From Holosporales bacterium (GTDB taxonomy: Bacteria > Pseudomonadota > Alphaproteobacteria > Caedimonadales > UBA9215), in assembly GCA_003503995.1 (NCBI GenBank), contig DOCA01000014.1, positions 1-9,154 on the forward strand: DNA of 9,154 nucleotides, given 5' to 3'. The position numbers and the translations under genes were made by a program. Each line of letters opens with the position of its first letter. The stretch's first letter is position 1. Below the pieces are notes generated by a model. That model searched no databases and was not told the origin of the DNA. It was given only the letters and a program-made list of their open reading frames with translations. Positions 1 to 7,623 of this stretch are shown piece after piece.

Positions 1-998
1 TAGCTTACATGGGCACTCGCTCTTGAAATCATAATACGTCCTGTTTCAAGGGGTTGGCGAAGTGTTTCTAAAGTAGCGCCCGAGAATTCAGGAAGTTCAT
101 CTAAGAATAAAACACCATGGTGAGCCAGAGAAATTTCCCCTGGCTTTGCTTTGGCACCACCACCAACTAAGGCAGGTAGTGAGGCTGAATGGTGTGGGTC
201 ACGAAAGGGACGCTCTTGAAGGAGTTGGCCTTGATTCAATTGACCTGCAATGGAATGGACCATGGTGACTTCAAGAGCTTCTTGAGGACTTAAGGGGGGA
301 AGGAGCCCTGGAAGTCTTGCAGCAAGCATGGATTTTCCAGCACCTGGGGGGCCTTGCAAAAGCAAATTGTGGCCACCGGCAGCGGCAATTTCAAGGGCGC
401 GTTTTGCACTTTCTTGGCCTTTAATGTCTGACATATCAGGGATGTTATGATTGCTTGCTGCAACGCAAGGGGCTGGCGGTGTAAGGACTTGCTTGCCCTT
501 GAGGTGATTAATGAGACTGACTAAATCAGGGGCTGCAATAACTTGAATATCCTGAGCCCATGCGGCTTCGGCACCATTTTGAGCGGGGCAAATAATTCCT
601 TTATCTAGGCTTGCAGCCATCAAAGCAGAGGGAAGAGCGCCAGAAACAGAAGTGAGACGAGCATCAAGGGAAAGCTCGCCCAAGGCAATATAGTTTTGAA
701 TGTCTTCAGCTTTTAAGGCCTCAAGGGCAACCAACAACCCAAGGGCAATGGGGAGGTCAAAATGACTTCCTTCTTTTTGAAGATCTGCCGGAGAGAGATT
801 AATGGTGATTTTTTTGGGAGGGAGGGCTAAGCCAATGGACGACAAAGCGGCTCTAACACGTTCCCGTGATTCACCAACGGCTTTATCGGGAAGGCCAACG
901 ATGGCAAAAGACGGAAGACCAGAGGCAATTTGCACTTGGACCTCGATGGGCAAGGCTTCGATTCCTTGAAACACAACGGTTTTAACAATGGCGACCAT
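1..998 (-). CDS. comM: ComM/YifB family Mg-chelatase-like AAA+ ATPase (C-terminus cut by window edge)
   Basis: The reading frame is open from an ATG at 996-998 to the left edge, giving 332 residues with no stop. It begins MVAIVKTVVFQGIEA, the typical ComM/YifB start, and continues into the N-terminal ChlI/Lon-S16-like domain (about 1-170; GLPDKAVGESRERVRAAL and NLSPADLQKEGSHFDLPIAL are family hallmarks). The AAA+ Mg-chelatase domain follows, with Walker A GPPGAGKS at about 216-223 and Walker B LFLDELPEF at about 297-305. Full-length members have roughly 500 residues, so about 170 C-terminal residues lie outside. Known role of the family: hexameric helicase promoting branch migration during integration of DNA taken up by natural transformation. 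It is widely conserved, also in species not known to be competent. A Shine-Dalgarno-like AGGG (1007-1010) lies 8 nt before the ATG. The gene is divergent from the ABC-F gene. Family assignment is very secure; a role in competence here is inference. Confidence 0.95.
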   Translation of the reverse strand, partial: MVAIVKTVVFQGIEALPIEVQVQIASGLPSFAIVGLPDKAVGESRERVRAALSSIGLALPPKKITINLSPADLQKEGSHFDLPIALGLLVALEALKAEDIQNYIALGELSLDARLTSVSGALPSALMAASLDKGIICPAQNGAEAAWAQDIQVIAAPDLVSLINHLKGKQVLTPPAPCVAASNHNIPDMSDIKGQESAKRALEIAAAGGHNLLLQGPPGAGKSMLAARLPGLLPPLSPQEALEVTMVHSIAGQLNQGQLLQERPFRDPHHSASLPALVGGGAKAKPGEISLAHHGVLFLDELPEFSGATLETLRQPLETGRIMISRASAHVS

Positions 999-1037
999 GA
1001 TCTTTTCCCTGCAGAAATTATGATTATTTTCTAACTA

Positions 1038-1067
1038 TTTATAGCACCACTCTTACAACCTTGACAA
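1038..1067 (-). promoter_or_regulatory. Candidate sigma70-type promoter of comM
   Basis: Read on the minus strand, TTGTCA (1062-1067) and TATAAA (1038-1043) are separated by 18 nt, close to the TTGACA/TATAAT consensus. The -10 lies about 40 nt upstream of the comM ATG, which leaves a short leader containing the AGGG ribosome-binding site. The -35 box falls inside an 11-bp perfect dyad, CCTTGACAAGG (1059-1069), which could be a regulator site or chance. This is a prediction from sequence only. Confidence 0.45.
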
Positions 1068-1138
1068 GGGAACCCCTAAGAGTGCTTGAGAGGCAAAAGA
1101 CCGTTGGAAAATAAAGGATGAAGTTGCATCTTTGTTTA

Positions 1139-1147
1139 TGGTATAAA
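1139..1147 (+). promoter_or_regulatory. Candidate extended -10 promoter of the ABC-F gene
   Basis: TGGTATAAA fits the extended -10 pattern TGnTATAAT, with TG at 1139-1140 and TATAAA at 1142-1147. No good -35 lies 16-18 nt upstream, which fits an extended -10 promoter. Transcription would start near 1154, about 20 nt before the ATG at 1175. The ribosome-binding signal is weak (TGAGA, 1166-1170). A perfect TTGACA at 1061-1066 on this strand has no matching -10 at normal spacing and is better explained as part of the dyad over the divergent comM promoter. Confidence 0.4.
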
Positions 1148-1174
1148 ACAAACATTAACTTTGCGTGAGAATCC

Positions 1175-2974
1175 ATGTCAGCCCCTATTCTTCAACTCCA
1201 AGATATTGAACTTGCCATAGGCACGACTCAGCTTTTTAAGGGGGTTAATTTGTCTGTGGAGTCTTATACACGCCTTTGTATTGTGGGGCAAAATGGATCG
1301 GGAAAATCAACGTTGATGAAGTTGATTGCAGGCCTTGTGGAAGCAGACCATGGAGACATCTTTATTCAATCGGGCACGCGCATTGCCTATATGCCCCAAG
1401 AGCCAGATTTTCCAAAGAGTAAGACAGCGCTAGAGTATGTGGAAGATCAAGAGGACGTCACCCACTACAGAGCAGAACAGGCATTGGATGGCCTTGGCAT
1501 CTCTTACGATAAATCTCTGGAGAGCCTATCAGGGGGAGAAGCGCGTCGTGTTTCACTTGCCCACGCCATGGCTCAAGAGCCTGATATTTTAATGCTAGAT
1601 GAACCCACAAACCATTTGGATGTGGAAACCATTCAATGGCTGGAAAAAGAGCTGTCCTCTTTTTCAGGGGCTTTGATTCTTATCAGCCATGATCGAACTT
1701 TTTTAGCCAATGTCACAACGCAAACTTTTTGGTTGGATCAAGGGCTTGTTAGAACTTTGAACAAAGGGTATGCCCATTTTGAAGACTGGGCTGCACAAAT
1801 CGTTGAAGAGGAAATGAAGAGCCAAGCCAAGAGAGAAAAGCTCATTGAGCGAGAAACGCAGTGGTCAAGAGGCGGTATTAGTGCGCGGCGCAAGCGTAAC
1901 CAAGGACGTCTTAAGCGTCTTTATGAGTTGCGAGATAAACGAGCTCAGCAGTTAAGTTACCTTAAAATGGCGCGCTTGGATTCCTCCCTTAAGGAAGAAT
2001 CAAGTAGGGCTCTGATTGATGCAAAAAATATCTCAAAATCCTATGGAGACCGATGTCTTGTAAAAGATTTTACGACACAGATTGTGCGGGGAGATCGCAT
2101 TGGTATTATTGGTCCTAACGGGTCGGGTAAGACGACTCTTCTTAAAATGTTGATAGGGGAGTTGCGTCCCGATAGCGGTAAAATTAAAATCGGCAAGCGT
2201 TTGGATCCCATTTATTTGGATCAAAACCGCGCGACCTTAGATCTTAAGAAAACCCTGTGGGAAACCTTTTGTCCAACGGGGGGAGATCATATTGATGTCC
2301 AAGGAAAACAGCGTCACGTCATTGCTTATTTAAAGGAATTTATGTTTAAACCTGAGCAAGCGCGCAGCCCTATTTATACGCTGTCGGGGGGAGAAAAAAA
2401 CCGATTGCTATTGGCCTTAGCCTTAGCAACATCCTCGAATTTCATGATCCTAGATGAGCCAACAAACGACCTTGATATGGATACCCTTGATCGCCTCCAA
2501 GATATGTTGTGTCAATTTGAGGGAACTCTCTTATTGGTCAGCCATGACCGTAGTTTTTTGGATAATGTTGTAACCTCTACCATTGTTATGGAAGGAAACG
2601 GCGTCGTGCAGGAATATGCAGGGGGCTATCAAGATTATCTACGCCAAAGTAAAAAGAATACTTCCGTAGCAAAGCCGCCTAAAAAAGAACAGGTTTGTCC
2701 AAAAGAGAAAAAGCCCGTGGTGAAAGAAAAGAAGCGCCCAACCAAGATTACTTTCAAGCACCAACACGCCTTAAAAGAGTTACCAAAAAAAATAGAGGCC
2801 CTTGATAAAGTTATTGCAGATATTGAGCTGCAGTTAGGAGATGCGAGTCTTTATCAGCGCGACTCTTTAAAAGCCCAGGACTTAGCCCTCCAGTTAGAGA
2901 GCGCAAAATCTCAAAAAGAGGCGTATGAGACAGAATGGTTAGAGATTGAACTCTTGCGGGAAAGTCTCCTATAA
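1175..2974 (+). CDS. uup: Uup-type ABC-F family ATPase
   Basis: A soluble 599-residue protein with two ABC nucleotide-binding domains and no membrane segment, which defines the ABC-F class. NBD1 has Walker A GQNGSGKST (38-46), signature LSGGE (118-122), Walker B/D-loop LDEPTNHLD (141-149) and SHDR (171-174). NBD2 has GPNGSGKTT (313-321), LSGGE (403-407), LDEPTNDLD (426-434) and SHDR (456-459). An arginine/lysine-rich interdomain linker (about 211-265) corresponds to the P-site tRNA interaction motif of ABC-F proteins. A lysine-rich stretch (about 493-527) leads into a predicted coiled coil (about 531-597), the C-terminal domain typical of Uup. The NHLD/NDLD pairing and this CTD favour Uup over EttA, which lacks the CTD. 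Known role: ribosome-associated ATPase linked to translation and ribosome assembly; E. coli uup mutants also show altered precise transposon excision. All catalytic motifs are intact. The next gene follows in the same direction after 97 nt. Confidence 0.93.
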   Translation: MSAPILQLQDIELAIGTTQLFKGVNLSVESYTRLCIVGQNGSGKSTLMKLIAGLVEADHGDIFIQSGTRIAYMPQEPDFPKSKTALEYVEDQEDVTHYRAEQALDGLGISYDKSLESLSGGEARRVSLAHAMAQEPDILMLDEPTNHLDVETIQWLEKELSSFSGALILISHDRTFLANVTTQTFWLDQGLVRTLNKGYAHFEDWAAQIVEEEMKSQAKREKLIERETQWSRGGISARRKRNQGRLKRLYELRDKRAQQLSYLKMARLDSSLKEESSRALIDAKNISKSYGDRCLVKDFTTQIVRGDRIGIIGPNGSGKTTLLKMLIGELRPDSGKIKIGKRLDPIYLDQNRATLDLKKTLWETFCPTGGDHIDVQGKQRHVIAYLKEFMFKPEQARSPIYTLSGGEKNRLLLALALATSSNFMILDEPTNDLDMDTLDRLQDMLCQFEGTLLLVSHDRSFLDNVVTSTIVMEGNGVVQEYAGGYQDYLRQSKKNTSVAKPPKKEQVCPKEKKPVVKEKKRPTKITFKHQHALKELPKKIEALDKVIADIELQLGDASLYQRDSLKAQDLALQLESAKSQKEAYETEWLEIELLRESLL

Positions 2975-3048
2975 GAAGCTTTGAAAAAGACTCTTTTGGA
3001 CCATAATACTTTTGAGCTTAAAGGGGGAATAAAACTGAAAAACATGAT

Positions 3049-3075
3049 ATGCTGAAAAACAACTGGACAAATTGA
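3049..3075 (+). other. Possible 8-codon leader minicistron overlapping the next gene's start
   Basis: ATG at 3049-3051 opens a tiny frame encoding MLKNNWTN, and its TGA (3073-3075) overlaps the TTG start of the AsmA-like gene (3072-3074) as TTGA. Such an arrangement can couple translation of a downstream gene that has a weak start. The nearest purine-rich tract (AAGGGGGAA, 3021-3029) is too far upstream for a normal Shine-Dalgarno for this ATG. It may be chance, or a sign that the true N-terminus is obscured by a sequencing error. Confidence 0.2.
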
Positions 3076-6000
3076 GCCCTCTTTTGAAACGCTTTTTTAC
3101 TATTCTCTCTCTTATTTTTGGAGGTCTTTTTTTTCTCATTGTGCTTGCCGTTGGCATTTTGTTGTTTCAGCTGTCTCGGGGGCCCCTTAACTTAGACTTC
3201 TTAAAATCCAGCATTATTGAAAAAGTTCTGACAAAATCTGATACCCTTGATTTTGAAACCCTCCAATTGTCTTGGGAGTCTGTTGACTCTCCACTGCGCT
3301 TGGAAGGCTTGAATATTCGCTATGCTCAAGGTCATCAGAAAACCCGAGAAGCCTTCTTAGAAAAGGTGCAGTGCAATTTTGGTTTAAAAAAACTTTTACA
3401 ATTAAAGGCTGTGCCTGAAGAAGTAGTGATTGAAGGCGCTCGAATTACCATTCATTCCTTTAAGGGAGAAGTAAGCGAAGACCGTTATAAGGCTAATCTT
3501 AGTTTTAAGATCATTAATAACCTTTTAAAGAAAACCCTAGATTTAAAAAGCGTATTAGTGACCGATAGTACCCTTGAGATTAAATCTCAAAAAACGCCTA
3601 TTATTTTTGATTTATCAGCTCGTATTGCCCAAAGGTCTGTCTCTCCTGTGACGATTCAAGGTAAAATATCCGCGAAAAATCAAGGAGGAGCAGGGGAAAT
3701 TATAACTGATATTGCTTATCAAGAGAACGTAGGCGATATTGGTGTAAGTATTACTGTTTCTGGTTTCGACTCAGACACGTTTGATGATATTGTGCCGGAA
3801 GTTTTTTTACAAAACCTTACGTTTACAGATTTATCTTCAACTCTTTCTTATAGCTACTCTTTAAAGACAGGCGAACATGCGGCTTATTTGAAAGGGACGT
3901 TGTGTAATGCCGACGTGACTCAATCTGCTTATTGGAATGCTCCTCTCCTCTTTCCAAAGCTTGCCTTTGAGGGAGAATTAAAAGGGAAGCAATTTACCAT
4001 AAAAGAATTGGAAACCTCGGTCCAAGATATTCCAATGTCTATTTCTACGCGAGGTACCATTGATGAGAAGATGGATCAGCTGCATCTTGAAACCCATGTA
4101 ACTGTCCGAAAAATTCCCTTTAAAGACCTAGCAAAAGTGTGGCCAAAAGGGGCCGCTAACTCTGCCCGTGAATGGATTACAGAGAATATTACGGAAGGAA
4201 CTTCTCCAAAAGCATCTCTCATTATGAAGAGTCATTTTGATTTTTCAGCACAAAAAACTTTTTTCACCCTAGATAGTCTATCAGGGACAATTGAAGTGCA
4301 AAATGCTCTGTTAAGCTATGTTGAAACAATGCCTAAAATAAATAAATTGATGGCAACAGCGCATTTTGATGCGGAGCATTTTGATATAGAAATTAAAGGT
4401 GGAGAAACACATGGGTTGAAGATTTCATCTGGAGAGCTTTTTATTGGGAAGTTTTCTGATAAAGTCCCTCACCTTGCTCTTGATGTTAATATTGTTGGGG
4501 GCCTTGGAGATGTTTTATCCCTCATTGATCACAAACCTCTTGAATATGCCAAAGATTATGGTCTTGATCCAGAAACATCAACAGGACAAACACAAGCTAA
4601 GTTAAAAATGACGTTTCCTCTTCTTTCTCCTTTTGAGACAAGCAAGATCGAAACAATCGTGAGTGCCAAGGTAACTAATGCCACTTTAAGGGACTTGGCT
4701 AATCTTAATGTTGTCTTATCAAAAGGAGACCTAGAGATCAATGTTGGCTCTAAGCAAGTGAGTGTTAAAGGTCACGCCTTTTTAAATGGTGAGGAATCAC
4801 AACTTCTTTTAACCCACCAAGAAAAAAATAATGCTCTTGATTTAAAGGTTCAAACACAGTTAACTCCTACATCTTTATCTAAATTATGGCATGAAGCGGA
4901 TGTCTTCTTTAAAGGGACGGCTCCGTTGAGTTTGCACTATCAAAGTGATGCAAAAAAACGAGGAACACTCGCTTTGACTATTAATTTGAAAGGTGCTGAG
5001 GTAAACACTCTTGTTTATAAAAAAGACTTTGGCATTCCGAGCACTCTTGTAGTGGATGGTGTCTATGAACAAGGGCGTTTACGACGTATAGAAAAAGTAT
5101 CTTTTAAAGATGAAAATCAATGGGTTGTAGGTGGTAGCGCTGATTTTTCTTCAGAGGACGGAGCTTTATCTACACTCAATTTAGTGTGGTCCCATAAGGA
5201 AAAGAATATTCTAAAGGCAACTTATTTACTCCATAAAAATGGTGCGCGTTTTCTTGATTTAACAGCAGGGCAGATTGATCTTAAAAATTTTATGGATACG
5301 GATTTAACTGAGCTTTCTAATCCTCAACATTTGAAAGAACATCCTATTGATGCTGAGCCTATGCGGGTAGAATTTGAGGCTCAAAAAGTTGTTTTTGGAA
5401 AAGAGTTAGGGCTACTCAATAATAAGCTCACTCTCTTTCTTGAAAAGGGATTGGTTCAAAATTTATCCTACACGGGCCTAACGGAGGAGGCTGTTAAAGG
5501 AAAACGCGATGTGTTTGCTCAAATTTATCAAACAAAAAAAGGGGCTCTTCGGAAATTGCGTGTTCAAACAGAGCAAGGAGGAGCTTTCTTAAGAGCTTTG
5601 GATATTTTTGATAATATACGGGGTGGAAGGTTGAAGCTCATTGCTTATCACGATCCGGCATTCCGAAAAAAAGAGTGGGTGGGCAAGATGAAAGTACGAG
5701 ACTTCACCTTGTTAAAAGCACCACTCTTAACACGAATTTTCTCACTATTTCCAACGGGAGGTGCGGAATTGACAAGTGGTGAGGGGATGAAGTTTAAATT
5801 GCTGAAGATGAGATTTGGTGCCTCTTCTAAGGCCTTTAGAATTCACGCAAGTCGAGCACATGGGATTTCCATAGGGTTTAATTTGAGTGGTGAAATTGAG
5901 AAGGGAGATAAGGGGCGCCTTAACCTTCAGGGCACAATGATTCCCTTGTACGTTGTTAACACATTAGTTTCAAAAATCCCGTTGATTGGTGAAGTGATTT

Positions 6001-6218
6001 CAGGAGGGAAGAATGAAGGGCTTTTTTCCGTTGCATTTTACATTGCCGGTCGAAAGGATAAACCTGAAATTTCAGCCAATCCTTTTTCTATTATTACACC
6101 TGGAATAACTCGCCAACTCTTTCCATCCCAGGAAACAAGTTTGACCAGAGATGACAATTGGATCGATGAAGAAGACACAGAGGGGGATGTGTTTGACCAA
6201 GAGTTTAACGAAAAATAG
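3072..6218 (+). CDS. DUF3971/AsmA-like C-terminal domain protein, membrane-anchored (YhdP/TamB-like)
   Basis: A 1048-residue protein. A basic N-terminus (LLKR) is followed by one hydrophobic segment at about 8-33, probably an inner-membrane anchor with the rest in the periplasm. Next comes RGPLNLDFLK, typical of the start of alphaproteobacterial DUF3971 proteins. The long middle is rich in alternating polar/hydrophobic beta-strand-like stretches. The C-terminal AsmA-like region is clear: GGRLKL and FTLLKAPLLTRIFSLF, then NTLVSKIPLIGEVISGG (about 963-979), GLFSVAFYIAGR and NPFSIITPG (1003-1011). Members of the AsmA/TamB/YhdP group are long groove-shaped bridges implicated in phospholipid transport between inner and outer membranes; that role here is inference. 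The last 25 or so residues form an acidic tail. No in-frame ATG exists between the upstream stop (TGA, 3045-3047) and the membrane segment, so TTG at 3072 is chosen; GGA at 3065-3067 is a poor ribosome-binding site. No symbol is given because orthology to yhdP is not certain. Confidence 0.88.
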   Translation: MSPLLKRFFTILSLIFGGLFFLIVLAVGILLFQLSRGPLNLDFLKSSIIEKVLTKSDTLDFETLQLSWESVDSPLRLEGLNIRYAQGHQKTREAFLEKVQCNFGLKKLLQLKAVPEEVVIEGARITIHSFKGEVSEDRYKANLSFKIINNLLKKTLDLKSVLVTDSTLEIKSQKTPIIFDLSARIAQRSVSPVTIQGKISAKNQGGAGEIITDIAYQENVGDIGVSITVSGFDSDTFDDIVPEVFLQNLTFTDLSSTLSYSYSLKTGEHAAYLKGTLCNADVTQSAYWNAPLLFPKLAFEGELKGKQFTIKELETSVQDIPMSISTRGTIDEKMDQLHLETHVTVRKIPFKDLAKVWPKGAANSAREWITENITEGTSPKASLIMKSHFDFSAQKTFFTLDSLSGTIEVQNALLSYVETMPKINKLMATAHFDAEHFDIEIKGGETHGLKISSGELFIGKFSDKVPHLALDVNIVGGLGDVLSLIDHKPLEYAKDYGLDPETSTGQTQAKLKMTFPLLSPFETSKIETIVSAKVTNATLRDLANLNVVLSKGDLEINVGSKQVSVKGHAFLNGEESQLLLTHQEKNNALDLKVQTQLTPTSLSKLWHEADVFFKGTAPLSLHYQSDAKKRGTLALTINLKGAEVNTLVYKKDFGIPSTLVVDGVYEQGRLRRIEKVSFKDENQWVVGGSADFSSEDGALSTLNLVWSHKEKNILKATYLLHKNGARFLDLTAGQIDLKNFMDTDLTELSNPQHLKEHPIDAEPMRVEFEAQKVVFGKELGLLNNKLTLFLEKGLVQNLSYTGLTEEAVKGKRDVFAQIYQTKKGALRKLRVQTEQGGAFLRALDIFDNIRGGRLKLIAYHDPAFRKKEWVGKMKVRDFTLLKAPLLTRIFSLFPTGGAELTSGEGMKFKLLKMRFGASSKAFRIHASRAHGISIGFNLSGEIEKGDKGRLNLQGTMIPLYVVNTLVSKIPLIGEVISGGKNEGLFSVAFYIAGRKDKPEISANPFSIITPGITRQLFPSQETSLTRDDNWIDEEDTEGDVFDQEFNEK

Positions 6219-6229
6219 CTGGAAAAGAC

Positions 6230-6343
6230 TATAGTAAATTATCTTTGCACTGACCGTTTGTTCCTGCGCTCCGAAGCTATGGAATATAGCCGTCGTCGCT
6301 TGCGCCTCCGGTCATTTGCAGGGGCAAAACCTAAATCACTATA
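6230..6343. repeat. 114-bp imperfect palindromic intergenic element
   Basis: The ends are imperfect inverted repeats: TATAGTAAATTATCTTTGC (6230-6248) against the complement of GCAAAACCTAAATCACTATA (6324-6343), sharing TATAGT, TTA and TTTGC. Inside are TGACCG (6251-6256) with CGGTCA (6309-6314), GCGC (6266-6269) with GCGC (6302-6305), and AAGC (6274-6277) with GCTT (6298-6301). The left side carries a TCCG bulge, and GCTAT/ATAGC (6276-6280/6286-6290) gives an alternative small hairpin. The core is clearly more GC-rich than the flanks. It starts 11 nt after the AsmA-like stop and ends 3 nt before the ccmB stop, filling the gap between convergent genes. This structure is typical of dispersed palindromic or MITE-like repeats. 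Only one copy is in the window, so multiplicity is inferred. It could also act as a transcription barrier, but it has no T-tract. Confidence 0.6.
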
Positions 6344-6353
6344 TATTTAGTGA
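6336..6353. repeat. Small AT-rich inverted repeat at the ccmB 3' end
   Basis: TCACTA (6336-6341) and TAGTGA (6348-6353) form a 6-bp perfect inverted repeat around a 6-nt AT loop. It spans the ccmB stop codon (6347-6349) and the right end of the larger palindrome. The stem is AT-rich with no following T-run, so a terminator role is weakly supported. Confidence 0.3.
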
Positions 6354-6988
6354 GAGTTCAAGGCTTTTTGAGTGAGAAAGAAGCTTCCTAAGGCTAAAAA
6401 CAAAGCATACCCCAAGACAGGTAGTAGAGCCATGAGCTCTCTTTGCTCAAGACTCAAGAGACTGAGAATCAAAAGAGGCAAGATGAATGGCACGAGTAAA
6501 ATTAGGCTAAGGAGCGGAGATCTTTTTGCTTTTAGAAAAAGGGCATCAAACAAGCAGTATAAAAAGCTAAGGGCACCTGACAGGGACGCAATGATCATAA
6601 AACTCTGTAAGGCAAAATGAGGAGTCATTTTATTGTGCAAGAGTTGAAGGCCCATCAAAAACGCCCAGAAAGAAAGAGACCAACTAAACATCAAGCTTAG
6701 GGCTTTTGAGGCAATATAAGAATGCAGTGATTTTTTCTCGCTTTGGAGACTTTGTAAAAAGCCTCCATCATAATCTTGGGCAATATTTTGCCCTAAAACG
6801 CCCGTCGTGCTGAGGGTAAAAACAACCCAATAAAGAGCTATTGATTGTTCGGTGGTGGTATTTAAGGCAGTTGTGAAGTAAAGCAAAAAAAAGCTCACAG
6901 CAAAAAAGCCTAAAGGCAAAATAAGGAGCCTTGGGTTTAAAAAAACTTGCTTTATATCTCTTTTAAAAAATAGTTGGAAATGCTTCAT
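6347..6988 (-). CDS. ccmB: Heme exporter protein CcmB (ABC permease, cytochrome c maturation)
   Basis: A 213-residue, very hydrophobic protein with six predicted membrane segments at about 19-40, 48-67, 96-118, 127-150, 158-180 and 186-206. The cytoplasmic loop DYDGGFLQSL (about 72-81) matches the conserved D-x-x-x-G-x-L-x-x-L region of CcmB, and the family's usual length is about 220. CcmB is the membrane subunit of the CcmAB ABC transporter of System I cytochrome c biogenesis. That complex works with CcmC/CcmD to release holo-CcmE (heme chaperone) using ATP. Its ATG overlaps the ccmA stop as ATGA (6985-6988), with AAAGG (6996-7000) as ribosome-binding site inside ccmA, so translation is probably coupled. 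The identity rests on fold, loop motif and the adjacent ccmA. It is the last gene of the leftward operon. Confidence 0.88.
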   Translation of the reverse strand: MKHFQLFFKRDIKQVFLNPRLLILPLGFFAVSFFLLYFTTALNTTTEQSIALYWVVFTLSTTGVLGQNIAQDYDGGFLQSLQSEKKSLHSYIASKALSLMFSWSLSFWAFLMGLQLLHNKMTPHFALQSFMIIASLSGALSFLYCLFDALFLKAKRSPLLSLILLVPFILPLLILSLLSLEQRELMALLPVLGYALFLALGSFFLTQKALNSH

Positions 6989-7596
6989 GCCACAGCCTTT
7001 AAGGGAGACGCAGAAGAGTCTATTTTTGGAGCTTTGAGGATGATTTGTTGTGTTAGGTCAAGGGGATGATGGGTAGCAATTAGGGCTCCACCTCCTTGTT
7101 GGAGATGACTTTCGAGTGCGCTTTGGAAAACAGTTATGCTGTCTTGATCGAGTGCTGCTGTTGGTTCATCTAATAACCAAAGAGGAGCAGGTTTTAAAGA
7201 AAGCCGAGCAAGGTTAGCACGCTGTTGCTGCCCTTGAGAAAGATGTTTGTGAGGCAGGTGAGATAGAGTTTTAAGACCCCATGTTGTAAGAGCCTGATGA
7301 AGAGATTCAGGGTAGTTCCAAAACGCAGCCCAGAAGGACAGATTTTCTAAAAGGGTTTCCTCTTGATTAAAAGGGGGGTGCTGAGAGATATAAAGATAAG
7401 GTTGATTAAGAGTAAAGTCTCCTTTAAAGGACGTGTTTAATCCAGAAAGCGTTTCAAGTAGAGATGTTTTTCCAATGCCATTTTTCCCTCTTAGTTCATA
7501 AGCTTGTCCCCGCTCAATTGTCAAAGAAACAGGTTCGAAAAGAGTAATATCATTTCGATGAATGCTAAAGTTATAAAGTTCTAAGATGTCAGACAT
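6985..7596 (-). CDS. ccmA: Heme exporter ATP-binding protein CcmA
   Basis: A 203-residue single-domain ABC ATPase, the usual CcmA length (about 200-210). Motifs in order are Walker A GKNGIGKTS (37-45), signature LSQGQQQR (119-126), Walker B LWLLDEP (139-145, catalytic Glu144), D-loop ALD (148-150) and switch His in ATHHPL (His176 or His177). LSxGQ with a non-Gly third residue is common in CcmA, where LSAGQ is typical. The N-terminus (LELYNFSIHRNDITLFEPVSLTIERG) also fits the family. It powers the CcmAB complex that frees heme-loaded CcmE for cytochrome c assembly. The start is ATG 7594-7596, 27 nt after the transporter gene, with only a weak ribosome-binding signal. The following overlap with ccmB strongly supports the assignment. 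Confidence 0.9.
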   Translation of the reverse strand: MSDILELYNFSIHRNDITLFEPVSLTIERGQAYELRGKNGIGKTSLLETLSGLNTSFKGDFTLNQPYLYISQHPPFNQEETLLENLSFWAAFWNYPESLHQALTTWGLKTLSHLPHKHLSQGQQQRANLARLSLKPAPLWLLDEPTAALDQDSITVFQSALESHLQQGGGALIATHHPLDLTQQIILKAPKIDSSASPLKAVA

Positions 7597-7623
7597 ATCT
7601 TAATTTTATAGAGATATGACTTT

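Noticed and set aside
2033..2224. Minus-strand frame inside the ABC-F gene
   Set aside because: Antisense to the second nucleotide-binding domain coding region of uup; no recognisable protein features.
2985..2999. AAAAG-ACT-CTTTT hairpin after uup as a terminator
   Set aside because: The stem is only 5 bp and mostly A-T, with no T-run after it; it is too weak to call an intrinsic terminator.
2996..3023. TTGGAC (2996-3001) with TTAAAG (3018-3023) as a promoter for the AsmA-like gene
   Set aside because: The -10 match is poor and nothing else supports it. Read-through from uup is as likely.
2969..3157. Minus-strand frame across the uup/AsmA-like junction
   Set aside because: It overlaps the coding sequence for the AsmA-like membrane anchor in antisense. 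Its composition reflects that segment, with no independent support.
4556..5072. Two minus-strand frames (4556-4741 and 4884-5072) inside the AsmA-like gene
   Set aside because: Both are short antisense shadows of a long gene with clear family features.
6372..6620. 82-codon plus-strand frame, basic product
   Set aside because: It lies wholly antisense inside ccmB, whose membrane-protein codons produce a Lys/Arg-rich shadow. No family match and no ribosome-binding site were seen.
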